Of a stretch of 64,000 nt of DNA, positions 45,104 through 55,838 are shown piece by piece. The translations under genes were made by a program, and so were the position numbers. The number at the start of each line of letters is the position of its first letter. Position 1 is the stretch's first letter. The notes beneath the pieces were generated by a model. That model saw only the letters and a list, made by a program, of their open reading frames with translations, was not told the DNA's origin and did not search any database. This DNA comes from Clarireedia homoeocarpa (Eukaryota > Ascomycota > Leotiomycetes > Helotiales > Rutstroemiaceae): assembly GCA_001465935.1 (NCBI GenBank), contig LNKV01000025.1:515609-579608 (forward strand). The letters are read 5' to 3'.

Positions 45104-48042
45104 TTAAACAGTGAAAGTTCCTGCTACCCTTAAATCTCTCGACGAGAAACCAATCTTGACCTCAAATTGGCCAGTTGGAATTCTCCACTGTTGCTGCCCA
45201 ACATCCCAGAATGAGATATCTCTTCTCATTAAGTTGAACTCAACGACTTTCTTCTCTCCAGCTGTGAGGCTGACCTTATCAAAACCACGGAGTTGCTTTG
45301 GTGGGGTTCCTGAGGCCTCAGCGTCGGGGATGGTGATATAAAGTTGGGGAACAGCTGCTCCAGTGATATTACCAGTATTCGTTACACTAGTACTGACAGT
45401 GTAGACAGTGGTCCAGAGGTCTTTGGCTCCACCGGGGGTGGTTAGGTTGCTAACTGCGGGGGTGGGGGATAGAGTTTCGTTGGAAGTTGGGGTGATTTCA
45501 ATGCCAGTCAAGTCGAATGTGGTGTAGCTGAGACCGAAACCGAACTCGTAAAGGACGGAAATGTTGTGATAATCGAAGTACCGGTAGTCAATAAGCAGAC
45601 GTTCCTTGAAATCGGCTTGCCAAGCATTGGGGTCAGTAGAGTTGACGGAGCTCGTAATTGGAGCAAAATCGTAGTCAGATTCGTTATAACTAATGGTGTA
45701 TGGGAGACGACTAAAACGATGTTAATATGGGATACTATTGGCCACTAAATTAAAATAGTTGTAAGGTTTTCACTTACCCAGATGGATTATAGTCTCCATA
45801 CAAAACGTCAACTAAGCTGTTGCCGATCTCGTCTCCTGCGAGATGGGTAGCAAGGATGGCGGTAACATTCTCATGATTGGCCCAAGGCATAACGTTGAGG
45901 CCAGCAGCTTGGGTGATAACGACAGTGTTGCCACAGTTTGATGCAACTTGCTCGACAACTTCATCACCATTCCAGTCAACGTGCAAAGATGTTCGGTCCT
46001 CTCCTTCTGAGCCCCAGGTCTTGAGGAAGACAAGGCAGACATCTGGAGGTGGATAGATTACGCTAGCATAACCGCCGGCAGCCAATTGCGTGTTGTTCAA
46101 GATGTATTGAACCAATGACTTGTCCTGACGTCCACGTGCCTTGAGAGCTTCGAGAGGTGAAACACTCTGACTGAAGCGTCCAGTTCCGGAGCCCCCCCCA
46201 GCAGCCAAGAATCCGTACTCGTAGTTGGTTGATGAGTAGTAAGGACCGGTTGTCAGATCACCGGCAGCATTTCCAAAAACCCCAATACGCTTAGGAGCTT
46301 TCAACGGAAGGGCGTGGTTGGTGTTCTTGAGAAGTACACTTCCTGCAGCACCGAGCTCACGAACCAGTGAGCTGTGATTTCCACGTACATCACGATCAGA
46401 AGAGCCTAGCGAGTCGGTCCAGTTTGTCAACCAGACAGCCGGACTGTTGAATGAATTCACCTGTGGGTAAGTACCCATTGAGGGGTCGAGAAGGGGAAAG
46501 TCATCTTTATCTTGTCCGAGGAAGAAGTATGGGGTCATAACGCGGAGAACCATATCGTTGAGACGGCTTTCGGTAACTGATCCATTGTTGACAGCAGCAG
46601 TAAGGTTGGCTCCGAAGTAAGTAGGAATACCTGGACCCATTGGGTCCCACCATTCAGCACCGGGCATAGTCATTTCGAGACTATGAAACGGTTAGTTATC
46701 TGAAATTACGGAATTCTGGCAGTGAAAAGTCAGGGCAGGAAAAAAATGGGCTCCAAGTGAGGTGTTATGATTCGGTGATCACCCCAGGAATCTCAACAGA
46801 TCAGCTCAAAATTACTTCCCGATATGTGCAGCATCAAGCTAATCCAAAAGTTTTCCAAAATGTTCGAAAATGAAATGATAGCGTAGTGGATCTGCTTACC
46901 CTGCGTTTGCGGAAGCCACGCCAGAATGCTGTCCCATCCAATCACTTACTACATATCCCTGATGTCCCAGCTCTGTCTTTAGTAAACCGTTCAAGAGCTT
47001 GGAATTCTGGCAAGCGTAGGATCCATTGACCCGGTTATAAGAACACATGACGTTACTTACGCCAGCCTTAACAGCATTGTAGAATGGCCACAGGTACAAT
47101 TCGTGGATCGTTCGGTCTTCGACGTTGGCAGATACTGACATCTGCTGAGTGTCATTAGGATACCAGTTAGCATCAAAGATATTCTGAGTATTTCTCTGCG
47201 TTTCTTGTCTAGAAGCTGTCAGTAATGTAGAGGATCTTAGGGGTTGAGCTTGGTATTACGCACTCATAGGCAAGGAAATGTTTGGCGCTAGCTTGAACAC
47301 CTTGAGACTGTATACCAACGATAGTCTCTTCCATGGCGACACCGGTGAGGTAGGGATCGGGTGAGAAACCCTCCCAGTTCCTACCAGCCATAGCACTTCG
47401 TCCTAGGGGCCCAGCGACTGGTCCCAAGTAGACATGCACGCCCTTGTTCCTGAATTCCTCACCAAGGTACTCGCCTCTAGTGTGGATGAGGTTGCGATCG
47501 AAGGATGCCGCACTAGTGAGACCAGCGGGAAATATGGTAGCATAGTCTGATTGTCGCAAAGATAATGGCCCGTCTTGCAGACAAAGTCCCTTGAAGCCAA
47601 CACGTGGAATAGGGGCAATGTTACTAAAACCTCGGTTAGCGGACTTCGGATATCCTGTATAAGATAGCCTCCTGAAACTCACCCGACACAAGGTCCATTA
47701 GCTCCTGTCAATAGTGATGCCTTTTCCTCCAAAGTAAGTTTGCCCAAGAAGGCAGCCGTTTTTTCCAAAGCTGTTTCCCATCCAAGCCCTTGAGTTTCCG
47801 CTAGTGGATATGTTAACTAAGTTCACAGGTTTGAGCCAATAGAATGGAGTGGATTATTAAACTCGAGTGGTGTCAGGGATGTACTAGAAGCTGAGGTCTT
47901 GGAGGGAAAGTAGGACAACATAAGACTTACGGCTGGGATATACTGGAGGAGATGTCTCGAACAAGGAATGGTCCCATGCCTGGGCATGAACAGAGGCAAT
48001 GCAGCTAGCAAGGACTGGGAAAAGTTCTCTCAAAGGCGCCAT
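45104..48042 (-). CDS. Secreted GH3 beta-glucosidase
   Basis: Exons 47931-48042, 47683-47800, 47264-47623, 46900-47208, 45778-46680 and 45104-45710; 802 residues, phases agree. Signal peptide at residues 1-20 (MAPLRELFPVLASCIASVHA). The GH3 N-terminal barrel has 'GFKGLCLQDGPLSLR', 'GPVAGPLGRSAMAGRNWEGF', 'KHFLAYE' and the nucleophile Asp in 'GYVVSDWMGQHSG'. The alpha/beta sandwich includes 'GSVLLKNTNHALPL' and 'SEGEDRTSLHVDWNGD' (acid/base region). A C-terminal fibronectin-III-like domain follows ('PQLYITIPDAEASGTPPKQL'). Many N-glycosylation sites. It hydrolyses cello-oligosaccharides in plant biomass breakdown. The intron 46681-46899 is longer than the rest (219 bp). Confidence 0.95.
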
Positions 48043-49005
48043 TGAAATTGTCTGCTGAAACTGCCGAACTCTTTCTATGGGAGAAGTCTTTCACTTATAG
48101 CCCTCACGCGGGAGAAGCTCGGGGTTTTTGGAATTACTCCCACTTGCCGATATTTAGGAGAAGCAGTGAAAGAGCCGAGTAGCGGAAACAAAACGTCATT
48201 GTTTATTTCCATTGGAGTATTGCGGGCGAAGAAACTGCCCAAAGGTGGAGGTGGAGGAGCTCCAAACTCCAGAGTTCTCCCCGTGGGACTTCAATTACCG
48301 AAGTTTTACCCCAAATAAAGACAATCCGGATGATTTTATCCCACCCTTGCCTGCATCTGGGGGACGACTGTACCTTGAAGTATGGGGATTGGGGAACTCG
48401 TGACACCTCGAATCATACTTACTCGTAGGGAGTCTCCATTTAAATTTTGCTGCGCAAGGTCTCTTCTCGCTGTTCAAGAATTCCATATGGAATTTTTAAC
48501 TACTTCATGCTCTGCATTGCTAGTACCCCGCAGTTACTGCAGACAAAAATGGGCCGAAGACACATCAGAATGGGTAGCAAACCTCATCTTTATGGTGATG
48601 CCACTTGGATTCCTCTACTGTGTTGCAAACAACCCTCAATGCCGACTATCCATTTCGCTCTACACTTCAGACCTTGACCTCCGGAGACTGGATATCTAGC
48701 GGATTCACCCAAGATGGGTGCAGCAGAGAAGATTCGAATGGTGGGAGGAAAATTCGACAAGAACAGGCAGAGGAGTTCGGGCCAAGACCCACACATGAAC
48801 TCCTTAGTAACACTTACTTTATACTATAGTCGGTGTGGAGGAGAGAACTACGCGGCGGAATATTCAAACGACTTGGTTGTCGTTGGGCAGTAGCTGGAAC
48901 TAGTGGAGTGACGGAAGAACCTCGGATGTCACTTCCCTGCATCTACTCTAGTGCTACATCAGTGACGATGTAAGTCGGCTCACCAATACATAGAACAGAA
49001 GCGTT
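48043..49005. other. Divergent intergenic region
   Basis: Between the GH3 gene (minus) and the 2EXR gene (plus). Overlapping short frames at 48203-48829 have no domain signal. Confidence 0.5.
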
Positions 49006-50301
49006 ATGGACAGTCACAAAATCCCACCCCAAGCGACATTCACTCTTTTCAGCAAGCTACCTCGAGAGCTGCGTCTATTGATCTGGGAGTTCAGCCTGCC
49101 AGATCCAAGAATCGTCAAATTGTGCGTGGCCGAGCAGGCCACAGATTGCGAGCTCAGATGGTGGAGGAGAGTATCGTCTAACAAAGCGATAGATGAATGC
49201 GAAGACGATTATGACGCGCCGTATATCGATGCTGGAGACATAAGGAGACTTGATATCGCTGCTGGGGACATAGGAATATTTGATACAGAAGTGAGAGAAG
49301 TCTATTCCGATGAAAGTTGGATTGATTTGGGAGATGATTCGAGTCTTTTCGAGGAAATTTTCTTCGCTGATGGGAGGGGCCCGATCAAAAAACTACCACC
49401 TCGGCGTAAAAAGCCCCAGAAAAGGATTTTACACGATATTGATTGCCTTATCCCAGATGTCATACCTCAAGAGCTATGGCGTCCTGCTACTTTGTATGGA
49501 TTCCAGTCATCAGCGAGTATTCCTACCTCGCTGCTAGCATGTCGTGAATCGTACATGGCTGGAAGTCTAAGATATTCCAAAACATTCTCCTCTTTAGGCG
49601 CTCTGCCGCAGACTTATTTTGATTACAAGAACGACATACTCTATCTGCCTTATGCAGCGACGAAATCACTCTCCGTCCTGTTGGAATCTGTGTTCTTACG
49701 CGACGAACTGGCGAATGTGCGAAATCTTGCTATAAAATGGTCTTCAAAAGCTTCAATGAGATATGCTGATAATTCCGGAGATCCCTATTGCGTTGGGAAC
49801 CTCTATGCTTTCCTGTCACATATACAACAGCGCTGTCAAAATCTCAAAAGACTGATCATTGTTTCGGAGGAGTACCACAATACAACCACGGACCCAACCG
49901 CAGAGGGTTCTCGGACTTTGAAATTCATGAGAACCTCGGTTGACGCGTCTGGTGGTGATTTGCGAGGATATGTGCGAGTGAATGGGTATCGAATTGATAA
50001 TATGGTGCACTCTTTCAAATATCTTCCAGGAGAAAAACTGATCACTGCTGCAATGATGAAGAAAGCTTTTGATTACTGGAAGCGGAGACATCCTGAGTGG
50101 AATGGTAAATTCCCGGAAATTGAGTATCAAGTGCTCACAACCGTTCGAGAGGAGACGCGACTGCTACACGAAGCTGCAAAATATGAAAGGAGACACCAGA
50201 AAGGGTGCTGGTGGATCAATCCAAACGATCGGAACGATTTTGACTACTTTGTAGGAGATGCGCTCGATCGAGATGTGGTTGCTCTACTGGATGGATTGTG
50301 A
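49006..50301 (+). CDS. 2EXR domain protein
   Basis: Intronless, 431 residues. The opening 'FTLFSKLPRELRLLIWEFSL' and the following 'RIVKLC' are the fungal 2EXR motif, an F-box-like region common in large expanded families of Pezizomycotina. The middle has the typical 'SIPTSLLACRESYMAGSLRY' and 'FDYKNDILYLPYAAT' blocks. The C-terminal ~150 residues are charged with a 'RRHPEWNGKFPEIEYQ' segment. No leader or membrane span. The biochemical role of the family is not established; protein-protein contact in ubiquitin ligase complexes has been suggested by analogy with F-boxes. Confidence 0.85.
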   Translation: MDSHKIPPQATFTLFSKLPRELRLLIWEFSLPDPRIVKLCVAEQATDCELRWWRRVSSNKAIDECEDDYDAPYIDAGDIRRLDIAAGDIGIFDTEVREVYSDESWIDLGDDSSLFEEIFFADGRGPIKKLPPRRKKPQKRILHDIDCLIPDVIPQELWRPATLYGFQSSASIPTSLLACRESYMAGSLRYSKTFSSLGALPQTYFDYKNDILYLPYAATKSLSVLLESVFLRDELANVRNLAIKWSSKASMRYADNSGDPYCVGNLYAFLSHIQQRCQNLKRLIIVSEEYHNTTTDPTAEGSRTLKFMRTSVDASGGDLRGYVRVNGYRIDNMVHSFKYLPGEKLITAAMMKKAFDYWKRRHPEWNGKFPEIEYQVLTTVREETRLLHEAAKYERRHQKGCWWINPNDRNDFDYFVGDALDRDVVALLDGL

Positions 50302-51089
50302 GGGTATCTACGAGGTTGACTCTGAATGGCAACCACTCACTCCTAGTCTATCAGGTGTTCCATTCTGGCATCACGAAGCACTTGCAGAACGTCAGGCCTA
50401 TCGATGCTCAATGGAGGTGATGAACGTAGGGTTGTTGATCAGCTCGATGCAGTTCCTTGCGATGCCGCGATCGGCAGCGCAGAATTCATCAACTACTACT
50501 AGGACAAACTAATCTCTCAGCCTTGTACCCTCTAACACTTAACTAGCGTCTTTCAAAACCAATGCGAACATTCAGACAGATAATACTGTAGCTATCTAGG
50601 ATAAAAGAATTTTCGGGAATCTGTCTCAAATTTCAAATATGTTATGTTATGTATGCTTAGGGTTGTCAATGAAGTGGTATGCTCAGTATGACATACCAAA
50701 TTCTGGCTGACCATGAGTAGTAGTGTCGAATACGGTGGATCTGGAACCTCCCATCCGTAGTACTACAGGTGTGATTCCTAACTACGGCGAATAAGGGAGA
50801 GTTGGGTTATATAGTTAGCTTAGATCTCCCAATTACTTAGAAGAATCAAGACTCCATTCAATCGCACTCATATCCCCATATTGTGATACGGTGGTGCCCC
50901 TGTGCAATGCATAGAACTAACACGGAAGCGGATCTAATTCCGCGTTTCCCCTCCCTTAAAGCACCCCTCTATAAAGCACCTCATTATCTACGAAGTACCA
51001 CGAAAAGAATAGCCACAAGCCCACACAAAGATCCAACCCCAGCCTGCCCTACCCCTCCATAAACACACCACTTCCCCAACAACCAAACA
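50302..51089. other. Intergenic region upstream of the dehydrogenase
   Basis: No gene recognised. The last ~100 bp before 51090 are rich in C and A, typical of a fungal leader. Confidence 0.5.
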
Positions 51090-52683
51090 ATGGCCCCCCT
51101 AACCCCCTCCTCAGTCGCCCTCATAACCGCTTCCAGCGCCGGGCTCGGCGCCGCCGTCGCCCGCTGTTTCGCATCGCATAACGTGCGCGTGGTCCTCAAC
51201 TACTATTCCAGTGCCGAAAAGGCGCAGACGCTGCTTGGGGAGCTGAAAGAGTTGAGTTTGGGTGCTGGGAAGAATAGTGCTAATGGAGAGGATAAGGAGG
51301 TCGGAGACCGATTTATTGCTATCCAGGCGGATATGGGAAGGAAGGAGGATGTTAAGAAATTGGTAGATGAAGCTGTTGCGCGGATGGGGAGGTTGGATGT
51401 TGGTGTGTTTTTTTTTTCGACTTTGCTCTACCACCAGTGGGTGTACTAACTATCCGACCAACTTCGGATTTCTGATTGTTCAAGTGCAATCTGGACATTT
51501 GAAAACTTATATATCTGATTGTCCCAATACAATTTAATCATTAAGAGCTCGTATATACACTTGCTAGAGTAGAGATCTCAAAAGCATATATTTTAGTCGA
51601 ATATTGAAGTTTGGGAGTTAGTCGGATAGGTAGTACACCCACTGGTGTACCTCCTCCTATCTTCATCTCATATCTACTCTCTCTCCTCCTTCATTTCCTT
51701 GCTCCTCACTCCACCACCACCCCCCTTCGCATAAAAACGCCCTGCATCTAACGAGCCTAACTATCAACAAAGTCGTCTCAAACCACGGCTGGACCAGAAT
51801 CCGCAATTTCCAAAACCTAGACGAGAATTTAGAAGAAGAGGATTGGGACCGCTGCTATAATATGAATGTCAAGTCGCATTTGTGGCTGTTTCATGCGGTG
51901 AAGCCTTGGTTGGAGAAGACGGATGGGGGGTTTATTAGTACCGGGAGTGTTGCGTAAGTTTGTTTCTATTTCCTTTTGTCTTTTACTGATTTTGGGGTGT
52001 GAATGGGGGTGGTCCGAGGGGTTGGGATAGGGTGGTTGAAGGAGAAGTGGAGAAAAGGTGGAAGAGTGGTATGAAGAGGAGAGAAAAGGGGGGGAGTATC
52101 TCAAAGTTTGAAAGCAGATGGGAGCATGAAAATCTTGGGATATAATAAGTAGTAGTACTGCGAGCTGGCGATAGAATTAGGGACCGGAATTTGCAAAGGA
52201 GAGAAGATAATTAGAAGAGAAGATAATTAGGAGTGAGGAAGCTGAGAAAAAACCAGCTAACATTCTCCCCAACAGAGGCGTAAAACCAGGTGGAAGTTCT
52301 ATGGTTAGTATTTCCCCTCCCTCCTCTCACCTAACCCTCATAACCCATACAATACTAACAAAACCCCCCAACACAGGCCTACTCCGTAACCAAAGCCGCT
52401 CAAATCCACCTCATCAAAACCCTAGCAGTGACTTCCACAATCAGAGTCAACACCGTATCACCGGGATTAATGTTAACCGTACGCACACACTTCTCCTCTC
52501 TTTCCCTATATCGTATCCTGATCCCCTTCCCTCCTACTACCTACCTACTTGGTAATTTCTAAGCTCCACCCACTAACTGATCATGTGTGCGGGCGAACAT
52601 AGGACTGGGGCCTGCAATTCCCCGAATCCAAAGTAGAGGCGGCGAAGAAGAAGAGTCCATTGGGGAGACTAGCTACTGTGGAG
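51090..52683 (+). CDS. Short-chain dehydrogenase/reductase (C-terminus unclear)
   Basis: Exons 51090-51402, 51773-51953, 52276-52303, 52377-52478 and 52603-52683 join in phase to 235 codons. The NAD(P) motif is 'ALITASSAGLGAAVARCFAS' (TASxxGLG form) and the catalytic Tyr/Lys is in 'MAYSVTKAAQIHLIKTLA', with 'IRVNTVSPGLMLT' after it. This is the classical SDR fold. The usual final ~25 residues (TG...DAG) are not seen: a sixth exon from 52748 stays in frame but gives a basic, non-SDR sequence ending at 52996. Intron 1 (51403-51772) contains the 216-bp MITE. Substrate unknown. The gene may be recently disabled or its end diverged. Confidence 0.75.
51432..51647. mobile_element. MITE with near-perfect terminal inverted repeats
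   Basis: 216 bp. The left end CACCAGTGGGTGTACTAACT and the right end read in reverse complement CACCAGTGGGTGTACTACCT agree over ~40 bp with few changes. A TAC triplet flanks both sides (51429-51431, 51648-51650), a likely target-site duplication. No ORF. It lies wholly inside intron 1 of the dehydrogenase. Two related copies are at 1566-1781 and 37005-37127. Confidence 0.85.
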
Positions 52684-55071
52684 GTGAGATTTGCTTTGCT
52701 TTGCTTTGCTCTGCTTTGTTTATCGAAACTAGTTGCATTCATGCCAGGGGGGGAAGAAGCGGCGTATATACTGCGCGGCGAAGGATCAGGATGAACTTCG
52801 TTGGGACTTAGAAAAGCGAGCTGACGATGATGATGATAGGAGGTTGCGCGCCAAATATACTGTTTGGCGGAGAGCGAGAGCACAACGGGTACGAATACTA
52901 TTATTGATGGGGGAATTCATCTTGGTAAATAGAGGGTGTATTCACTGTTTACTGCAGCTGGATTGGCGAGAGGCTGATAGACAAGGTGAGGATTGACTGA
53001 GGGTGAGGAAGAAGAAGTAAACGGAGAGAATGAGCTGGCTCTTCCAGACTGATGAGCCACAGATTTGTTATTGTAGATATAACAGATTGCTACTCTAGAC
53101 ATAGCTGTAACTATTTTAAGCGTGCCGGATTCAGTAAGATGGTGGTGAAACTCTGTGGTACTTTTTATCTCCAGTAACAGTGGCGAGGACGATTATCACC
53201 AGTTCCAGTTGTCCCAGTAGATCATAATGTCCCAATTGGCCACGACCATTCTCAGGGGGGATGCGCCAGCTAAAAGAACCCGTGTCCACAGTATCTCAAT
53301 ACTTTCTAATTCTTCTCCTCGCCTCAGACATTGCGGAAGGCTCTTGGGTCATCAATCTTTAGTACCAGTATCATTCCTATATTGGCCTTGCCTTTTCGAG
53401 TTGGGCTCTAGTTTCCAGCATGCGAAACCTACAATCAGCTCTTCTCCAGCAGCTGGCACTTCCCAGCCATTATTGTGTGGTATGATGACAATGGATTTGT
53501 CTGCTTCCCTGGGGTTGTATTTATCGGACTCGGCTAGGACAATATATCCAGAATCTTTGATTTACTCTACAAGTTCTTGACGATAGGACAACAGAGTATC
53601 TTCTGGATAGGTTACATGGTAGCAATGCTCCCAGTCGAAAATAGGGCTATGGCGGAAAGAGCACGATGAAATGATTCCCATACGGAGGATGTCGTTTGGT
53701 GTAGCAATTCGCAAAACACCCAATGTTGGCCCAGGAGAATAGGCCATGGTGAAGATACAAAGCGTTGATCTGAGAGCTGGGGGTGCACTTGCTAGCAAAT
53801 TCATAAACCATACGTAACGTTGAAGTACGAATGAAGTAGTGATCAAACTATTCACCATACAAAAAAAGCTAGAGAAAAACCCAGCCTAACCTACTCTGCC
53901 ATGATATTTCGGTTATCTGTATCAATCCAATGCTTTGAACGGACGAGATCGTACTCATGGATATTGAAAGATGAGTCGCTCTATAAGCTGATGTCGATAT
54001 CTGAGGCACAAATGTGTAATGGACTAAATAGACAAACAGAGCATGCATTGAAAAAAATTGAAAAAAATCCAACACAATAAACCAAATACTTCGTCTAGCC
54101 AATCACCGAGACGCAAACAACAGTTAGTAATTAGTTATGGTTTGGGAGATATGAGATATGCATTTGGCCCAAAGCTGTGTGGCCCAAAGCTGTGTGGCCT
54201 CTATCATCTGTCCACGATGTTGAAAGCCGGCGTTCATGTTGTGTGTCGTGGTGTTGTTGAGATCCAATTTTTGGAGTGCAACGGTGGGTCTGGCATATCC
54301 ACGCAGCACTGAACAACAGGGAGGGGATTGTATGCCTGCTCCTGCTCCTGCTCCTGCTGCGTACCATTCGCAGCAAGCGATACTGTATCATCCCTGAGCT
54401 GTATGTCAACATGTCAACCCCTCCATGATCCCTAACCAGATCCACTCTCGGCACTCTTTGACCTCCAAAGCTCCAAACCCGCAACGCCAAACTCCCATCT
54501 TCGCCTCGAGCGAGTGAAAAATGGCGCAAATAATTTTTGCGGGGGGATAACGTCGTATACCTTCGCAGAGGGGAGGGTGCTGTTGCGGAGAATGGTAGAA
54601 GACGGGTGGTGGTGATAACGGTCTCCAAGGAAAGTCCGGATATGACCTTACATACAAGTAGTAAGGTGTCGGGTCGGATGAAGCTGCAGTCTGCAGATAA
54701 TCCCAAGCGCCACAGGACCCAACTCGCAGGAACTGAACTGCCACTCTATTCGCATTTTTCTTCCCACTCCTCTTTCCCACCGTGTAGTACATAAGTAGAA
54801 TTGGTGGCGTTAATGGCGTTGGCGGGTTGGACAGACTTCGACGCGCTAGCTCTCCATCGGGGTTAGGTTAACCGCCTGGCTTGAGCAGAATGTCCGAGTT
54901 TCAGCATTTGAGCATTTTCAAAAATTCCTCACACAAAACATCGGAACCCATACGTCACTGCTTCCCTCGCACATGGTGAAGTGGGAGGGTTATGGATTTG
55001 TATGGCTTTGTATGGCTTATCCGATATTCACCTGCTTTTCATGATACTCACAATTTCACTCAACAATTATA

Positions 55072-55126
55072 CTGGTACTGGTACTGGTGCTGGTGCTGGT
55101 GCTGGTGCTGGTGCTGGTATTGTATT
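55072..55126. repeat. TGGTAC/TGGTGC hexanucleotide repeat
   Basis: About nine six-base units shifting from TGGTAC to TGGTGC. Confidence 0.9.
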
Positions 55127-55449
55127 AGCAACGTTAGTTCTTCCGGAAAGGTAGAACTACTTCGTACAGCCAAGCAAGTACCATCTAGACCGGTTGATAC
55201 AGCTCTTGCATCGTCGATGCATCGTGTTCGAGTTACTTGCGAACTGCCTTGGCTATGTATCGTGTATCGTGTATCGCGTATCCTGCATCGATGTACAACT
55301 AAGTATTACTCTAACCTGACCCTTACTCTTGCTTCTGCGCCTCTGCTTCTCTTCCTTACTCGCGCATCCACTCACTCACCCACCTGTCATGTCCATCTTC
55401 CCTCCACCTCCCCTCCCACGTCCAATCTCTCTACCTCACCCAACCTATC

Positions 55450-55514
55450 CGAACCCCTCTCATCCTATCTCATCCCATCTCATCCCACCTCATCCCATCT
55501 CATCCCATCCTATC
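55450..55514. repeat. CATCCCATCT repeat (10 bp)
   Basis: About six imperfect units of CTCATCCCAT type in a pyrimidine-rich leader region upstream of the GH63-like gene. Confidence 0.85.
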
Positions 55515-55838
55515 GCCAGTCTTCCCGCTTCTTACTATCTTCCACGCTTTACCACCTGTCCCCTCCATCCCTAATCGGCCAAGTAAACTTTACACCTTCC
55601 AACTTACACCCTCCATTTCCTGGCTTCCTAGCTTCTATAGAATAACCATCCCTCCTTTACTGCATGACACTACTGTCATCTTTTCGCTATCCCGGACTCA
55701 AAATTTCTCTTTCCCTTCATCTTCATCTTCAAAAGCAAAAAGGACATTTCTTTTGGTGTTTATCAAAAGTGATTGATTGTGCTTTCTGCTAATCTTGGGA
55801 TCAGCAAGATTATCAACTGCCCCACCACAAACTCCACC

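Larger units (their letters stand above)
52684..55838. other. Gene-poor region with simple repeats
   Basis: 3 kb without a defensible gene. Contains (GCTTT)n at 52689-52720, a GGCCCAAAGCTGTGT duplication at 54164-54198, CTGCTC repeats at 54331-54358 and the arrays at 55072 and 55450. Frames at 53227-53580 and 54131-54706 have no domain support. Confidence 0.5.

Noticed and set aside
54131..54706. 191-codon minus-strand ORF
   Set aside because: Spans a tandem duplication and an Arg/Ser-rich simple repeat; looks like chance openness in low-complexity DNA.
54992..55645. 217-codon plus-strand ORF
   Set aside because: Runs through two microsatellites and a pyrimidine-rich leader; no conserved motif.
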